DNA of 26,999 nt from Phialocephala subalpina (Eukaryota > Ascomycota > Leotiomycetes > Helotiales > Mollisiaceae). Each line of letters opens with the position of its first letter. Position 1 is the stretch's first letter. The notes beneath the pieces are model-generated. The model ran no database searches. It was not told the DNA's origin and saw only the letters and a program-made list of their open reading frames with translations. The stretch spans positions 350,241-377,239 of the forward strand of contig FJOG01000045.1 of assembly GCA_900073065.1 (NCBI GenBank), in the 5' to 3' direction. A program made the position numbers and the translations under genes. Below are positions 9,550-20,705 of the stretch, one piece after another.

Positions 9550-9908
9550 TTCAACATCTATCGACCTCGACGAAGTACCAGACTTTAGTTGTCTAAGGCC
9601 ACATTGGGCCAGCAATAAGAGTCTCAATTACCACAAACACCAGATCAAGTAGCGCTCTGCGACCCGGGGCGAGACTTCATCCGCGAAAAGACCCTCACTT
9701 TCACCTACCTCCTCCGACCTCGATACCGAGTCCGCAACGCCTCCTCATACCCTTCTACATATCAACTCAGTCTCAATAGACTCCATACGCACGATATCCC
9801 ACGTTTTACAGCGAAACTCGACCACCGAAACATTTCGAAGGTGATCCTCTCCTCACCGCCAATTCCACCGAACATACCCCACCACAATACTCCGCAACCA
9901 CAACCATA

Positions 9909-11597
9909 ATGTCTCGAAACTTTCGACCCAAGAATACTGCCTCACCAGCGAAGAAGGTGTCTACTGGAGGAAAGAACAATATTACCGATTCGTCCGACGA
10001 TGATTATGGCGGGGTAGACCAGATCAGTGATTCTGAAGATGATGAGCCAGATGTCAGGGCGGCCGAGGAGCAAGCAATCATCGAATCTGAAGATGAACAA
10101 GCTACTCCTCGGCCTTTCTATGACGACCAATGGGATGGATTTGAATTCAATGACCAGGAAGAAATTCTCAGTCAGCCTCTATCGTTCTTTGAGAACCACC
10201 TTGCACAACTTGCCGGTGTTTCTCCGCACCGTAGCTTCCAGAGCGCCTCTGAAGATGAGACAACCACACGTCGCGTCCGCTTCAATCTATCTGATAGTGA
10301 TACTGCTGAGGAAGATGACAGCTTCTTTCCAGACATCTTCCTGCCCGAGGATGAAATGGATCCCAGCTTCCGCCGCACCATTGACCGAGAAGATGGAGAT
10401 GGCATGCTCTCTGATGGTTCTTGGGAGGCTTACGACGCGTATGAGCTTCCAGAAGACGAGATAGAGAGGGCCATTGCAGAGAACGAAGACACGTCCAATG
10501 ATGACAGCGACAGTGACGAGTCTGACGGCTCGAGTGGCTACGATAGTGGGTAGCCAGCTCGATTTTATGGTCAATGCTAACAATCTCCAGGCGATGAGAG
10601 TGGATATACTACTGACGAGGAACTTCCCACACCCGTCGCACCGCCCAGAGCTTTTGAGCGCCGAGCTTCCCAAAATTCTTCTTCCTCCGAGGAAGAGATC
10701 CAGCGCACTCCAGTCCGACGCGGTCCCAAACTTCCTCAACTCCACACCTGGAAAATTGGCAACAACAAAACCTTCATGATATTCCAGAAGGCTGGAGGAA
10801 AGATCATAGTATTCAATCGCCACGCCTCACGCAGAGCCAGCGTTGACGGTGCCATCTCAACACCCGCTCAGACCCCTTCCCGAAACAGTAGCATCGTTGA
10901 AGCATCCCCAATGATCAGCAACTCTGGCAATATCATGATGAGTGCCATGGCCGACTTTAGCGATCCCTTCGGAGGATTCAATGGGATGAACACTTGGATC
11001 GGTGGTCAAGCTCTTGGGCCACCTGAAGCATTCTACCCCTTCACCAGCATCAACGCTGACGGAACCCTGGCACATGATAGCTCCTCCGCGTATGATGACG
11101 ATGATCTGGACGACGAAGACCTCTTGGACGTGAACGATTTTATCACTTTCGGCGACGACGACTCTGACGACGATAACGGCGAAGTCGAACAATCCAGCGA
11201 TGCCGACGTGAACTCCACACCCGCTCCATCCTCTACTCCCGCACGCCCTACAACCGCCAGATCTGAAGACCAAGTCCATCCTCTCCTCGATCACTTCAAC
11301 AAAGGTGTCGTCGGTTCCTTCCGCCGCAATCAAAACCGCCATCAACTCCTCACCCGCAACAGCGCATCCCGCGAATCCCTCGCATTCGGCGGCACCCACC
11401 TCGAAGGCACAATCCGCGGCGTCAAATCCGGTCGTCTGCATCACGCCAACACGCCCATCACACCTGCGCGCAAAGCCAAGACTCTCAAGCCTGTCGTTCC
11501 ATCCAGTCCCGCTAGTCCTCTTGCTCAGCTGAACAAGAAACGCAGATACGACGGGGAGGATTTCCATGGACATAAGCGGAATAAGAGCTTGATTTGA
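9909..11597 (+). CDS. acidic nuclear protein, possibly IFH1/CRF1-like, 547 aa
   Basis: Exon 1 is 9909-10545 and exon 2 is 10591-11597. The 45-nt intron has a GTGGGT donor, a GCTAAC branch site and a CAG acceptor; joining gives 548 codons including TGA. The N-terminal 220 residues are rich in Asp, Glu and Ser, with a W-D-G-F-E-F segment near 75-80. A short folded-looking module follows (L-H-T-W-K-I-G through K-I-I-V-F-N-R, about 263-289), then G-P-P-E-A-F-Y-P-F (about 355-363), a second acidic run (about 381-410), an F-R-R-N-Q-N-R-H-Q motif (about 456-464) and a basic C-terminus (KKRR and HKRNK, about 528-544) that looks like a nuclear signal. This order resembles, from memory, filamentous-fungal proteins grouped with IFH1/CRF1, cofactors of FHL1 in ribosomal-protein gene control under TOR. 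The assignment is tentative; a generic nuclear acidic protein is the alternative. Confidence 0.8.
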
Positions 11598-12529
11598 TTG
11601 CATTTGCCATCATCAATATGATAATGTCTCTTCCTAATACGCCGAGGACGGCTTGTCTTCTCTTTTCGAAAGGAGAGAGGCGACATCCCTGGCCTTAGCT
11701 ACTTTGCTTAAATCTGCCTGAAAGATGGTTAGACAAAAGCGTTGTTAGACACGAATGTTTTACCATTTTCTTTCCTTTGTTTGTATGTGTGACAAATCTT
11801 TTTCATTTGATTTCGAGATGGATGGAGAGCTTCAAGATTTGAGGCATACGAAGAGAAAAGTTTGCTGAGGAAAAGTCGAAAAGTTGCTGCGGAGAAGAGT
11901 TGAGATGATTGCTTTGCGAACGACCGTGCAAGCGAGTCAAGCATGGATGGACGATTGGGATGGGTTTTCCTTTCTCTGTATGCTGAAGATTATGATGGTT
12001 GAGTTCTCATTTTCTGGCGTTTCGGGAGGGAGATATCTCACGATGCTATGACTTTGCGGATTCCGGGTGCATCGAGATGAGTTCCCTTCGGTTGAAGGTT
12101 GAGCTCTACTTGATTGGGCTCGATTGGCGTTGGCGAATGCTTTGCGTTGCTTGCATTATGAAAATGAAACTTAAATATGAAAATCTGCCTTGCCTTTGAT
12201 GTGATTGATTGTGATCGTGTTCTAAATGTGCACGTTTGCGTGGGGCTGGGAGGTATGTGCCAAGCGTGGAAGCACGTGCCCATCTTCGCCTCTCTTCCCC
12301 CATCATCCCACGCCTGCTCTCGCCTCTCCTAATGTCTACCTCCTAATCCAACATCTGTCAAGCATCTCAAGTAGGCGCATGTTGAGCTGTGCTCGAATTA
12401 CAATGCAGCCTCAATCAACCTCATACAGGTGGTTATCAACACAGCCACCACCAATTTCGAGACTACAAGAACTCGTCATGTTTGCACAGTCCTCACCCTC
12501 TTCACTTACTCAATACCCATAACGGTAAA
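11598..12529. other. 3' region and intergenic DNA
   Basis: The first part should hold the 3' untranslated region of the preceding gene. Short frames on both strands (for example 11999-12199 and 12226-12522) have no recognisable domain. The stretch 12390-12529 is rich in C and A on the plus strand and looks like the leader of the decayed gene that starts at 12530. Confidence 0.45.
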
Positions 12530-13586
12530 ATGTCCCCCTTGTGTCTGGAACCGGTGAGAATATCTTTAAGCTGGAGCGCTGGAGATATCGTCACCGCAGC
12601 GAAACTCGTTGGAAGCATCATCTCCTGCGTAAAGAATGTCGGTAGCTCACGAGAGCATTTCTAAGAGCTAGCAGTCGAGCTCCAAGGGTTACAACAAGCA
12701 TTGGACGACGTTGCAGAGCTAAGAAAAGCATCTCCTGCTATCGCTGAGGCCGCAGCTCCCGAGTATGTATCGCGCGGCTGCCGAGAGACCCCCGAGAGGT
12801 TTCATAGGAGGATCAAACCATTTGAAGAGAGCCTTGGCTGTGTATCCTCAAAGGGGAAGTTGAGAGCGATGCCACGAGTGGTTAGACGGGAGTTGCTATG
12901 AAGAAAGGTATTCCGGAGTTCAGCACTTATTTGGTTGCTCATGTTGGTATATCAATATGCGCCTACAAGCCGCAACATTGAGGATAGCGTCAAGTTCTCG
13001 GACTGAAGAGTAACAGAAACATGAAAGATATTAGAACTTCGATTCGGCAACTCAATGCAGAGGCAATAATAGCTGTCAGACAGAAAATCAGCCTCATACC
13101 GACAAGAGATACACTGTCGGATTTGGAGACCTTGATGGAGACGATGTCAAATATATGAAAGTCTAATTCTAAGTTGATGGGTGTTTGGTAAGCTCAAAGA
13201 AAGGCTTCCGTCACCGGACTTACAGTTCACGTGGGCACAAGCACCTGTCCGTCTTGAAGATGCTCTCGGGAGGATCATACAATTCCTTCCGAATATGATT
13301 GGAAAGTGGGTCTACCGTCGTTGTATATGCCGTGGTGGAAGCTCAATTCAGTACTGGACCGGGATCGACCAAAGTCAAGCCTGGAGAATATGGACTTCTT
13401 GAGTCTATCGACAGTTTACTATCAACCTTCAGTGTCGAGAGCGCTCCGTTGAAACCTAGAATGAGTATGATTACGACCATCATCGCTAGACAATATACTG
13501 GGTCAAGACGATGTCCCCGAGCGTGGTGCAAGTCATACTTAGCAAAACGCAGATATGCTCGCTTTGGGGAATTTTGGAACCGGTGA
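12530..13586 (+). pseudogene. decayed fungal helical N-domain/ubiquitin-like (ULD_2-type) protein gene
   Basis: Pieces of one protein lie in order but in different frames. Residues around W-S-A-G-D-I-V, K-L-V-G-S-I-I-S-C-V-K-N-V-G and E-L-A-V-E-L-Q-G-L-Q-Q-A-L-D-D-V match the helical N-terminal domain common in large fungal families. A TAA at 12662-12664 replaces what looks like a Gln codon. A one-base shift near 12895-12898 moves the sense (KKGIPEFSTYLVAHVG) to another frame, which then meets TGA at 12979 and TAG at 12985. Further on, APVRLEDALGR (about 13237-13270), PSEYDWK (about 13285) and G-P-G-S-T-K-V-K-P-G-E-Y (about 13355-13390), then C-P-R-A-W-C, mark the ubiquitin-like domain and its Cys motif, again across frames. 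Active members are cytosolic or nuclear proteins of unknown function. The family label comes from memory. Confidence 0.7.
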
Positions 13587-13755
13587 ATCGTGCCCGGTTT
13601 GGCCTGGTGTAATAAATCTTACTGATTTGATAATGTGGCGTATCGTGCCGAACTTCCTTCAAACAATCCAACAAACAACTCCCAGCGCATCTTACTCCCC
13701 ACTTTGCCCAGGATATCATCCAGTCTACGGACATCGATGGTGTATCGTCTGATAT

Positions 13756-14526
13756 NNNNNNNNNNNNNNNNNNNNNNNNNNNNNNNNNNNNNNNNNNNNN
13801 NNNNNNNNNNNNNNNNNNNNNNNNNNNNNNNNNNNNNNNNNNNNNNNNNNNNNNNNNNNNNNNNNNNNNNNNNNNNNNNNNNNNNNNNNNNNNNNNNNNN
13901 NNNNNNNNNNNNNNNNNNNNNNNNNNNNNNNNNNNNNNNNNNNNNNNNNNNNNNNNNNNNNNNNNNNNNNNNNNNNNNNNNNNNNNNNNNNNNNNNNNNN
14001 NNNNNNNNNNNNNNNNNNNNNNNNNNNNNNNNNNNNNNNNNNNNNNNNNNNNNNNNNNNNNNNNNNNNNNNNNNNNNNNNNNNNNNNNNNNNNNNNNNNN
14101 NNNNNNNNNNNNNNNNNNNNNNNNNNNNNNNNNNNNNNNNNNNNNNNNNNNNNNNNNNNNNNNNNNNNNNNNNNNNNNNNNNNNNNNNNNNNNNNNNNNN
14201 NNNNNNNNNNNNNNNNNNNNNNNNNNNNNNNNNNNNNNNNNNNNNNNNNNNNNNNNNNNNNNNNNNNNNNNNNNNNNNNNNNNNNNNNNNNNNNNNNNNN
14301 NNNNNNNNNNNNNNNNNNNNNNNNNNNNNNNNNNNNNNNNNNNNNNNNNNNNNNNNNNNNNNNNNNNNNNNNNNNNNNNNNNNNNNNNNNNNNNNNNNNN
14401 NNNNNNNNNNNNNNNNNNNNNNNNNNNNNNNNNNNNNNNNNNNNNNNNNNNNNNNNNNNNNNNNNNNNNNNNNNNNNNNNNNNNNNNNNNNNNNNNNNNN
14501 NNNNNNNNNNNNNNNNNNNNNNNNNN
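13756..14526. other. assembly gap (771 N)
   Basis: A run of 771 undetermined bases. The right flank is very AT-rich, so the gap probably hides a RIP-affected repeat that did not assemble. Any open frame drawn through it is meaningless. Confidence 0.98.
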
Positions 14527-14690
14527 ATTAAAATTTCGAATTTCGATATTAAATTATTTGATAAATAAAAATAAAAAGTAAAAACAAATTAAGCAATTTT
14601 TTTTTTTAGATTTTATATAAAGAGCTTATATTTTAAATTTTAAAAAGTTATATTAACTTTTGATAGAGTTATTAAAGAGTAAAAATCGCG
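14527..14690. other. AT-rich edge of a probable repeat
   Basis: The first 150 or so bases after the gap are strongly AT-rich, with T and A runs, like the RIP block at the window start. Composition returns to balanced near 14690-14700. This is probably the edge of a degraded transposon inside the gap. Confidence 0.6.
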
Positions 14691-15643
14691 ATTTTTGGTG
14701 TAAATAGTTGCCGAGAATAGGAGAGGGGGGACCTTAAGGAAGACTGTCAAACATTTCCTTTTCCTATGTACGAGATGATACGCACACTGAACACCAATGC
14801 TGGCACATACAAACACTAGAAGAGGCAACCTCTTCTACCTAGGGAGGGAGGGAAAGCACCATCTAATCCAGAGAAATGGAAACCAAACATCGACGCGGTT
14901 CGAGCAACGGTCACATCTACCATAGCCACAGGACGACTTATCACAGAGATGAAACCCCCAATAAATAACTAACAGCTGCCTCCCCCCACCCACGATGACT
15001 AATCCACCATGTACCCTCGTGACAGGTCTCGCTTCAATCGCTGACAATAGGACTAAACACTTGGAGGAACGAGCTCCAAGATACTTACTACTAACCTAAC
15101 ACGAGACCTCATAGAAAGGCACACTGGCAGTATCACTGGAGAAGCAACTATATGGGCTTTGAGGAGATCGTGTCGAAAGAGAAGGAAGTGAATCACGTGA
15201 CATAATTGTACTGGCGTCCGTTTCGTGTCCTTTTGATTTAGACCACGCGAATAAATCTTCTATCAAAATCGGAGCAGAGGATAGTTGGTAGAGAAGAAGG
15301 CAGCAATGCTTAAAATCTCAATGCTCAACTAGTCGAGTTTTTAGGCCTCGAAACCATGGCGAGCACTGGAACAATTAAGGTAGCTTATAGCCTACTGCAA
15401 GAAACTTACACAATAAACCAAACTTAACTTAGGTTTGTTCCACTTTGGATATCACCCAAGGTTTTTCAATCTCATTATAAGCATCATGAAGTTATTGAGA
15501 AGAATAACAAAGATTTTTATTGCATAAAATAGTATAGCAATATTAAGCAAAGCCCCTAGAATTGTATAGCTCATAAGTTCCACCCAAAGTTTATAGCGAT
15601 ATGAACGTAAATCAATAAAGTAAAAGAGACGTCCGCTCGCAGC
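14691..15643. other. intergenic, downstream of the glutamate dehydrogenase gene
   Basis: No gene or RNA is recognised. The frames at 14640-14828 and 14835-15047 are short and lack domains. The last 250 nt are somewhat AT-rich and should include the 3' untranslated region of the minus-strand dehydrogenase gene. Confidence 0.45.
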
Positions 15644-18600
15644 TCATATATCAAGCGATTTTCGTCTACCAGCAATCGACGCCATTCTCTTCGACATGCT
15701 ACGATTTATTAGCACTAAGCTTATAAGAAAATGAGAGGAGCGGATGAGAGACTTACAAATCGAAGAACGCGTATTGACTTGGGTTACATCCGAACTCGTA
15801 CACAAATCTGGAGGCAAGGTAGCTGCCGAAGATAGCTCTGAGGTAGTTTTCCGGAACCTGTAAAGAGCATTAAGAGGCTGATTTTGTTGGCGAATACAAA
15901 TGACATACCCTCTCAGAAATCAGATCGAGTCCAATCTTCTTCAACAGCAACTTTGGCAACGCATCTGAAAGCACCGACCGCCTAAACTGCTGGTTGTGCC
16001 ACAGCTGCGAGTTCTGAAGCTCCTCATTTAGGTTCGTGATCGCCACACTCAACATATCGCTTATTGTAGACCTCGGAATACCCGTACGTTCATGTTCGCG
16101 CCAAATTGCTTCGAATTCTAGTGTGGCATTTTGCTTGATCACCTCTTGGACGTATTTAACGTATGCCTCGTAGAACTCTGGCACTTTGCCGTCATGGCCG
16201 ACGCACATGTTCTCAACAAAGCCTTGATCGTCGAAGGACAATGACGCAAGGACTTCAAGGGAGGAAGAAGTCACGCCGCCTTTGTTAGTGGAAGCGTCTT
16301 TGAAGAGGATACAGCCCGATTTCTCGAGACAAAGTTTGGCGTCTTGGGTAATGAAGAGATTGGCGCCTTCAACAATATAGGGTATAGTGCTTTGGCCGTC
16401 TTTGATGAGCTGGTTGACACTTATAAGGTCAACTGACTCAGGTCGGCCACCACAAGGCACGAAAGAGTCTACTAAACCGGTGTTCCGAAGATGGAAAGTG
16501 TTGCGGAAGGTCATGCCATTATGAACGAGCTCGCCGTTTGGAAGCTTGACATTGATATCGTCGACTAGAACACGATAGCCGTCTGTAGAGAGCTTCGAAG
16601 TATCAAATTCTGAGATCGTAACACGTTTTTTGGCGAGATGGACAAGTTCTTCGTGGTTGATGCCATTTGGGTCGACAAGAACGCCGGATCCATCAATAAT
16701 AGATGTGTACTTCTCATTGCTTAGAAGGATCTCATTTGAACCAAGATCTCCATCAGGTCCACCAGTCTGCATCTTCCTCACTTTCGATGGGTCCAAATTG
16801 AGCTTCCGATAGATACCCGTTACATACTCCCGAATGGACAATGTCGTCATGCCGTAAGTGTCGTGGGGAATGCCACCAAGTTTAGGACTCTTTCCAGTAA
16901 AGAACGACTTCCACCATGCGGCTCCTCGCTTGTAGGCATGCTCAGTTGCCCAATCCACAAGATCGGCGGTGTTCTCATCCGGGCCCATAAAGAGCATCTC
17001 TGGCTTGCCGTAAAGATCAACGATAGGATCTTTAATACCCGGGCTTGTTGGGGGAATTAGAAGATCCATGATGCTATCGATGTACTTTTCGAAAGCTAAC
17101 TTGCCCTTGTCTTGATGTTGAGCGTCAAGGAGAATGACACCTTTCGAGCCACCTTCTGGGATATCTTTGTTTTTGAATTGCTGGGTATGGGCAAGACCAT
17201 AGCTCTCATCGAACATAGAGCGTGCGTTCATTGAATATGCCTCGCGATTTCGAGATTTGATGATCCTAATACCACCTCGTGCAATATCTCGAAAACGAAG
17301 ATGAAAGCCCCGAGATTCTGAGGTAATTACTAAGAACATCCCATATAACGGCTGGGGGTATTCGATTGCCGGAAGAAATGTTGGGTTTAGACGGAAGCTC
17401 AAAGCTACCTTCGTTGGGGTGTAGAAATTTGTCTTCAGGACGGCAGAATTGAATAGTCGAAATGCTCCCCAAATCATCGCATCGTGCTCGTTGCTAACGA
17501 CCCTTAAGACCTGCTCCTTGAGTTGGGCATCTGAAAGCACTTTGGCTGATAGTGAAGGGACGACGTAGTTATCTTCGTGCTCGGAAATTGGTGGGAAGTG
17601 AATGTCTGCGAAATTCGAGTAAAATGATCGAACAAGTTCAGGATATTGACTAATGATGTCATGAATGTAGTCCGCTGTGAATGTTTCGGTGCGTAGGCGA
17701 CGTTTGATGTTTGATAGGATCTCAGCATGCAGGCTAATCTTTGCATCTAATGCAGAGACTAGTGAAGCATACTCGGTCCCTGTAAAGTTTTAGCAATAGT
17801 TATTTATTTAGCTAGTTGGGCATACCTAGCCTATTAAGGAAATGCTGGACGAATACCCAGACGCAATGTGCATAGATAGTCTCCTGTAGACTCAGGCGGC
17901 CGCTTGCAAACAGGAACTGGAACTTGTTCTGGGGAATGCAATAGAGCAGAGAGATATCCTTGGCAATCTGGTGAATCGACTGCTCGATTGGAGGGAATTT
18001 GGTGTTGAGTGTTTGAGTAGAGATAGGCTTTAGGTATATCGATATGATCGTGATCCCGTTGGCGAATTGCTCGACGTATTTTCTTGAGCTTGTGAGTCCA
18101 TAATAATGATAAAGATCACTGATTGCACCAAATATACCCAGAGCAGTACGTTGACGGAATGCTACCACAACTCTCTTCTCGTATGAGCCCCCAATGTCAA
18201 AGACCTCAATGACAGGCCCTGTTCTGGTAACTGCCAATTCAAGGATTTCCTGATAGATTTGTATTGTGTTCCGAGTGGCTTTTGCGAGAAACATCCTGTC
18301 GCCGATTACCTGCAGTCTGGTTTCGTGAGGGCTAGGATTCGGTTCGACAAATTGACATTGATATACAAAATTGCAACGCATAGTTGCCTTGGAAGTCGGA
18401 GTGCCGGTCAGGTTGCTAAAAGATCTGTATGTCTCAACGCGGAAGCGTTTATTGGAATCCGGACCATCAAGATACTTCGCCTCGAGTCTCTGCTCGTATC
18501 TTGGGCCCTCACTGTAGCTCACTCCTGGTTCGCTAGTGTCGATATATATGGCATGATCAGAGGCCTCCATATCAAGTTTGATCTCTCCGCATTTATCTTC

Positions 18601-19300
18601 CCGCGCGACCGCTGCGACCTTAGCCGCATAGAGGGATATTATGTGGCTCGAGATTGCCTTGGTGGACTCTAGCTGGAAATACACGTCGTCGATGCCGAGT
18701 TCGGTGTAGAACCACTCGATTTGACTGTCGACTCTGTCGTCAGGGATCCATTTTTCTTTCATGATCATCTGTTTGACTAGATAATGTCAGTGATTGTCGC
18801 CAACAGAGTCTTAAAGTTGAGGCTAGAGCATTCGCCAGTGATTGGAGTTTAGCTATGTGATTGGTCCTCGAGCAAAGCTTTGCAAAACTTCGCTCTGTAA
18901 CTAAGATCCGAACCGCTGACAGAGAATACTGAAACGGCATCCAGTATAATAACTCGACGTAGGAGCTGAATTTCTATCTAATAATTCGTGTGTACTGACC
19001 TTCTGCCATCTGTGCCTTCTTTCCCTCGAAATTTGGTGCAATATATCCAATTGTCGAAGACCGCCAGATCCTGTGTCCATCATGGTACCTCTGGCCATTA
19101 TGACCATTGTGGTTATTATGAATGGGTACACCGAAATGTGGAAGTTGTGTAGGCTTTGTGGACAGAGTCATGATGTCCTGGTCCACCAACTTATTGCAGA
19201 GTCTGGCATCCTCCATGTACGCGAAGGTTTCGTGGAAGGAATCGACGTGGGCTCGGGGGATTGTAGATATTGTGGCGGTTTGGACTGGAACAATCATCAT
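15644..19300 (-). CDS. GDH2: NAD-specific glutamate dehydrogenase, 1092 aa, five exons
   Basis: It catalyses oxidative deamination of glutamate to 2-oxoglutarate and ammonium with NAD+, the catabolic GDH of fungi. The exons (minus strand) are 19300-19000, 18776-17826, 17779-15909, 15857-15757 and 15698-15644, and they join in frame to 1093 codons. Introns 2-4 are 46, 51 and 58 nt with GTATGC, GTATGT and GTAAGT donors; intron 1 is 223 nt with a GTCAGT donor. The N-terminal region typical of the large fungal enzyme is present (E-W-F-Y-T-E-L-G-I-D-D, then Y-I-D-T-S). The catalytic part has P-E-G-G-S-K-G with the active Lys near residue 630, G-P-D-E-N-T-A-D near 684-691 and G-G-P-D-G-D-L-G-S-N-E near 757-767 for nucleotide binding. 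The C-terminus ends in F-F-D-F-M-S-K-R. All key motifs are intact and the length is normal for the family. The first 75 residues are His/Asn-rich and look unusual. The start at 19300 is the first ATG of the open frame but is the least certain part. Confidence 0.95.
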
Positions 19301-19563
19301 GACAATAGAAGCCTCGTGAGTTAATGAAGAAAGAATGAGCCTTTAAGCATATGGGTCTATATACAGTCAACAGTCCTCGAGAAAGGGCTAGGGAAATATT
19401 CACTTTAAGACAAGACACAATAGTAAATACCGCGAAGTTTCCGTCTGGCAAGACCGGAAATCTCCTATTCCTTGCGTTGTACCGAATCTCCGAGGGTTAG
19501 CTCGTGTCAGTTGGTTTACAGGGATTGGCCTGCTACTTGCTTTTCCCTTCGATTACGGTATCC

Positions 19564-19595
19564 GTAACGGGCCTGCTAACAAAAGTCCGTGTGTT
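19564..19595 (+). repeat. left terminal inverted repeat
   Basis: Left arm of the element, containing AAAAGTCCGTGTGTT at its inner side. It pairs with 19686-19717. Confidence 0.75.
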
Positions 19596-19685
19596 CAAGG
19601 GTGTTTTGCTAATAAAGGAACACTAAAGTAAAAAAACAAGGCGACTACTAGAAATTTCTGTTTTCTGCAGCCCGAAAACATCGCT

Positions 19686-19717
19686 AAAACACGGACTTTT
19701 ATTCCCAGGCTCGTAAC
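19686..19717 (-). repeat. right terminal inverted repeat
   Basis: Right arm of the element. Together with the inner bases from 19680 (ATCGCTAAAA), it resembles the solo copy at 22321-22359 in the same orientation. Confidence 0.75.
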
Positions 19718-19872
19718 GCTTCATTTTGATATATCTCACTGTAGTTTAAAAGCTCTGTGAATCCCTTCATTTATTGTAATCAGCCCTTCAATCAGAATAC
19801 TATCATGTATACTACGTCATTGTATTATCATAAATATAAAATAGTTTCTATTAGGTTAGTATAGCACTGGGG

Positions 19873-19884
19873 AAATGGCGCATC
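19873..19884 (+). repeat. 12-nt direct repeat, copy 1
   Basis: AAATGGCGCATC occurs here and exactly again at 20089-20100. A related AATGGCGCGATG lies between them near 19971. All are in the non-coding region upstream of the F-box gene; no function is assigned. Confidence 0.4.
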
Positions 19885-20088
19885 GGTGCCTCCTAATCGG
19901 AGGAGGTGGGTTAGGCTCTTTGGGTTGCGATTAGAGAGGATTTCACCGGAAGCAGCAGACATAATTCAGTAATGGCGCGATGCGGAAATCACGCAAAACA
20001 AGTGAACAGGGAATAAGTGGTCGATTTCGGGTAGTTTTGATAGATTATAATTACTGTTAGCACTATCCAAAGTCAAAATACTATATAT

Positions 20089-20100
20089 AAATGGCGCATC
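20089..20100 (+). repeat. 12-nt direct repeat, copy 2
   Basis: Exact second copy of AAATGGCGCATC, preceded by a TATATATA run, 216 nt from copy 1. Confidence 0.4.
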
Positions 20101-20705
20101 AACGCTTCAGCCACTACGTCGCCGGTCCTTTAGGTAGTGGAGTTAATGCATGTAGCGTCATCAAATGCTATTAGCTGAATGATTTTGAACACTAGTACAC
20201 AGGGATCGGCCACGTGGCATGATAACTCGCCCTAGCATGGGTGTAACCCGGAACATGGAAGCCTTCGGATACATAAAACTCTTTTTTTCGGTCCTATTGA
20301 TTTACTTTATTCAAGCTCAAATATAGGATTTCCGCCTCGTTAACTCAAAATTCTAAAACAATTCATGCTGATTAATACGGTACATTACGTTATATTAACT
20401 GGCTAGCTGCGTCTCATAGAGTCGGCAGTCCGTTGAATACAATTAACAACCAAATACCTCTCATTCCCCGCTCCCGACACTGCATATTCTTGACTAAGAC
20501 CCTTACAACCTGGGACTAATACGGCCTTTAATCCTACAATACGCATCACAAAACCCCTCGTTGATGCTTCACAGTTTCATTTGCCTACGAAGAATCTCGC
20601 CGCTGAATGCAGATCGCAGTTAGTGAGACCCGGGGCAAACCGTTCGGCGATCCAAGGATGTTGAGCAAGTGTTTTACCTAGGAATCATCTACAAACAAGG
20701 AAACG

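Larger units (their letters stand above)
19564..19717. mobile_element. MITE-like element with 32-bp imperfect terminal inverted repeats
   Basis: The left end (19564-19595) reads GTAACGGGCCTG, then AAAAGTCCGTGT. The reverse complement of the right end (19686-19717) reads GTTACGAGCCTG, then AAAAGTCCGTGT. The two 32-bp ends match at about 26 positions. The 90-nt centre has no coding sense. Each end carries a TA next to or within its outer bases, so a TA target as used by Tc1/mariner elements is possible but not certain. The size and lack of coding capacity fit a non-autonomous miniature element. Confidence 0.75.
19301..20705. other. intergenic region between divergent genes, with a MITE-like element
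   Basis: No gene is seen in these 1.4 kb between the dehydrogenase start and the F-box gene start. The stretch contains the inverted-repeat element at 19564-19717. It also holds two exact copies of AAATGGCGCATC (19873-19884 and 20089-20100) and a small hairpin CCTCC-TAATC-GGAGG at 19889-19903. The promoters of both flanking genes must lie here. Confidence 0.5.

Noticed and set aside
10287..10823. 178-codon minus-strand frame
   Set aside because: It overlaps both exons and the intron of the plus-strand gene and has no recognisable features.
10857..11603. 248-codon minus-strand frame opposite exon 2 of the acidic nuclear protein
   Set aside because: It is a mirror of Asp/Ser-rich codons on the other strand, with no domain and no splice logic; the plus-strand reading is coherent over two exons.
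13635..14531. 298-codon open frame across the N run
   Set aside because: It consists almost entirely of undetermined bases; only the first 41 codons are real sequence and show no domain.
18740..18940. 66-codon minus-strand frame inside intron 1 of the dehydrogenase
   Set aside because: The join G|TC-AAA-CAG across the intron gives the expected family sequence without any inserted segment.
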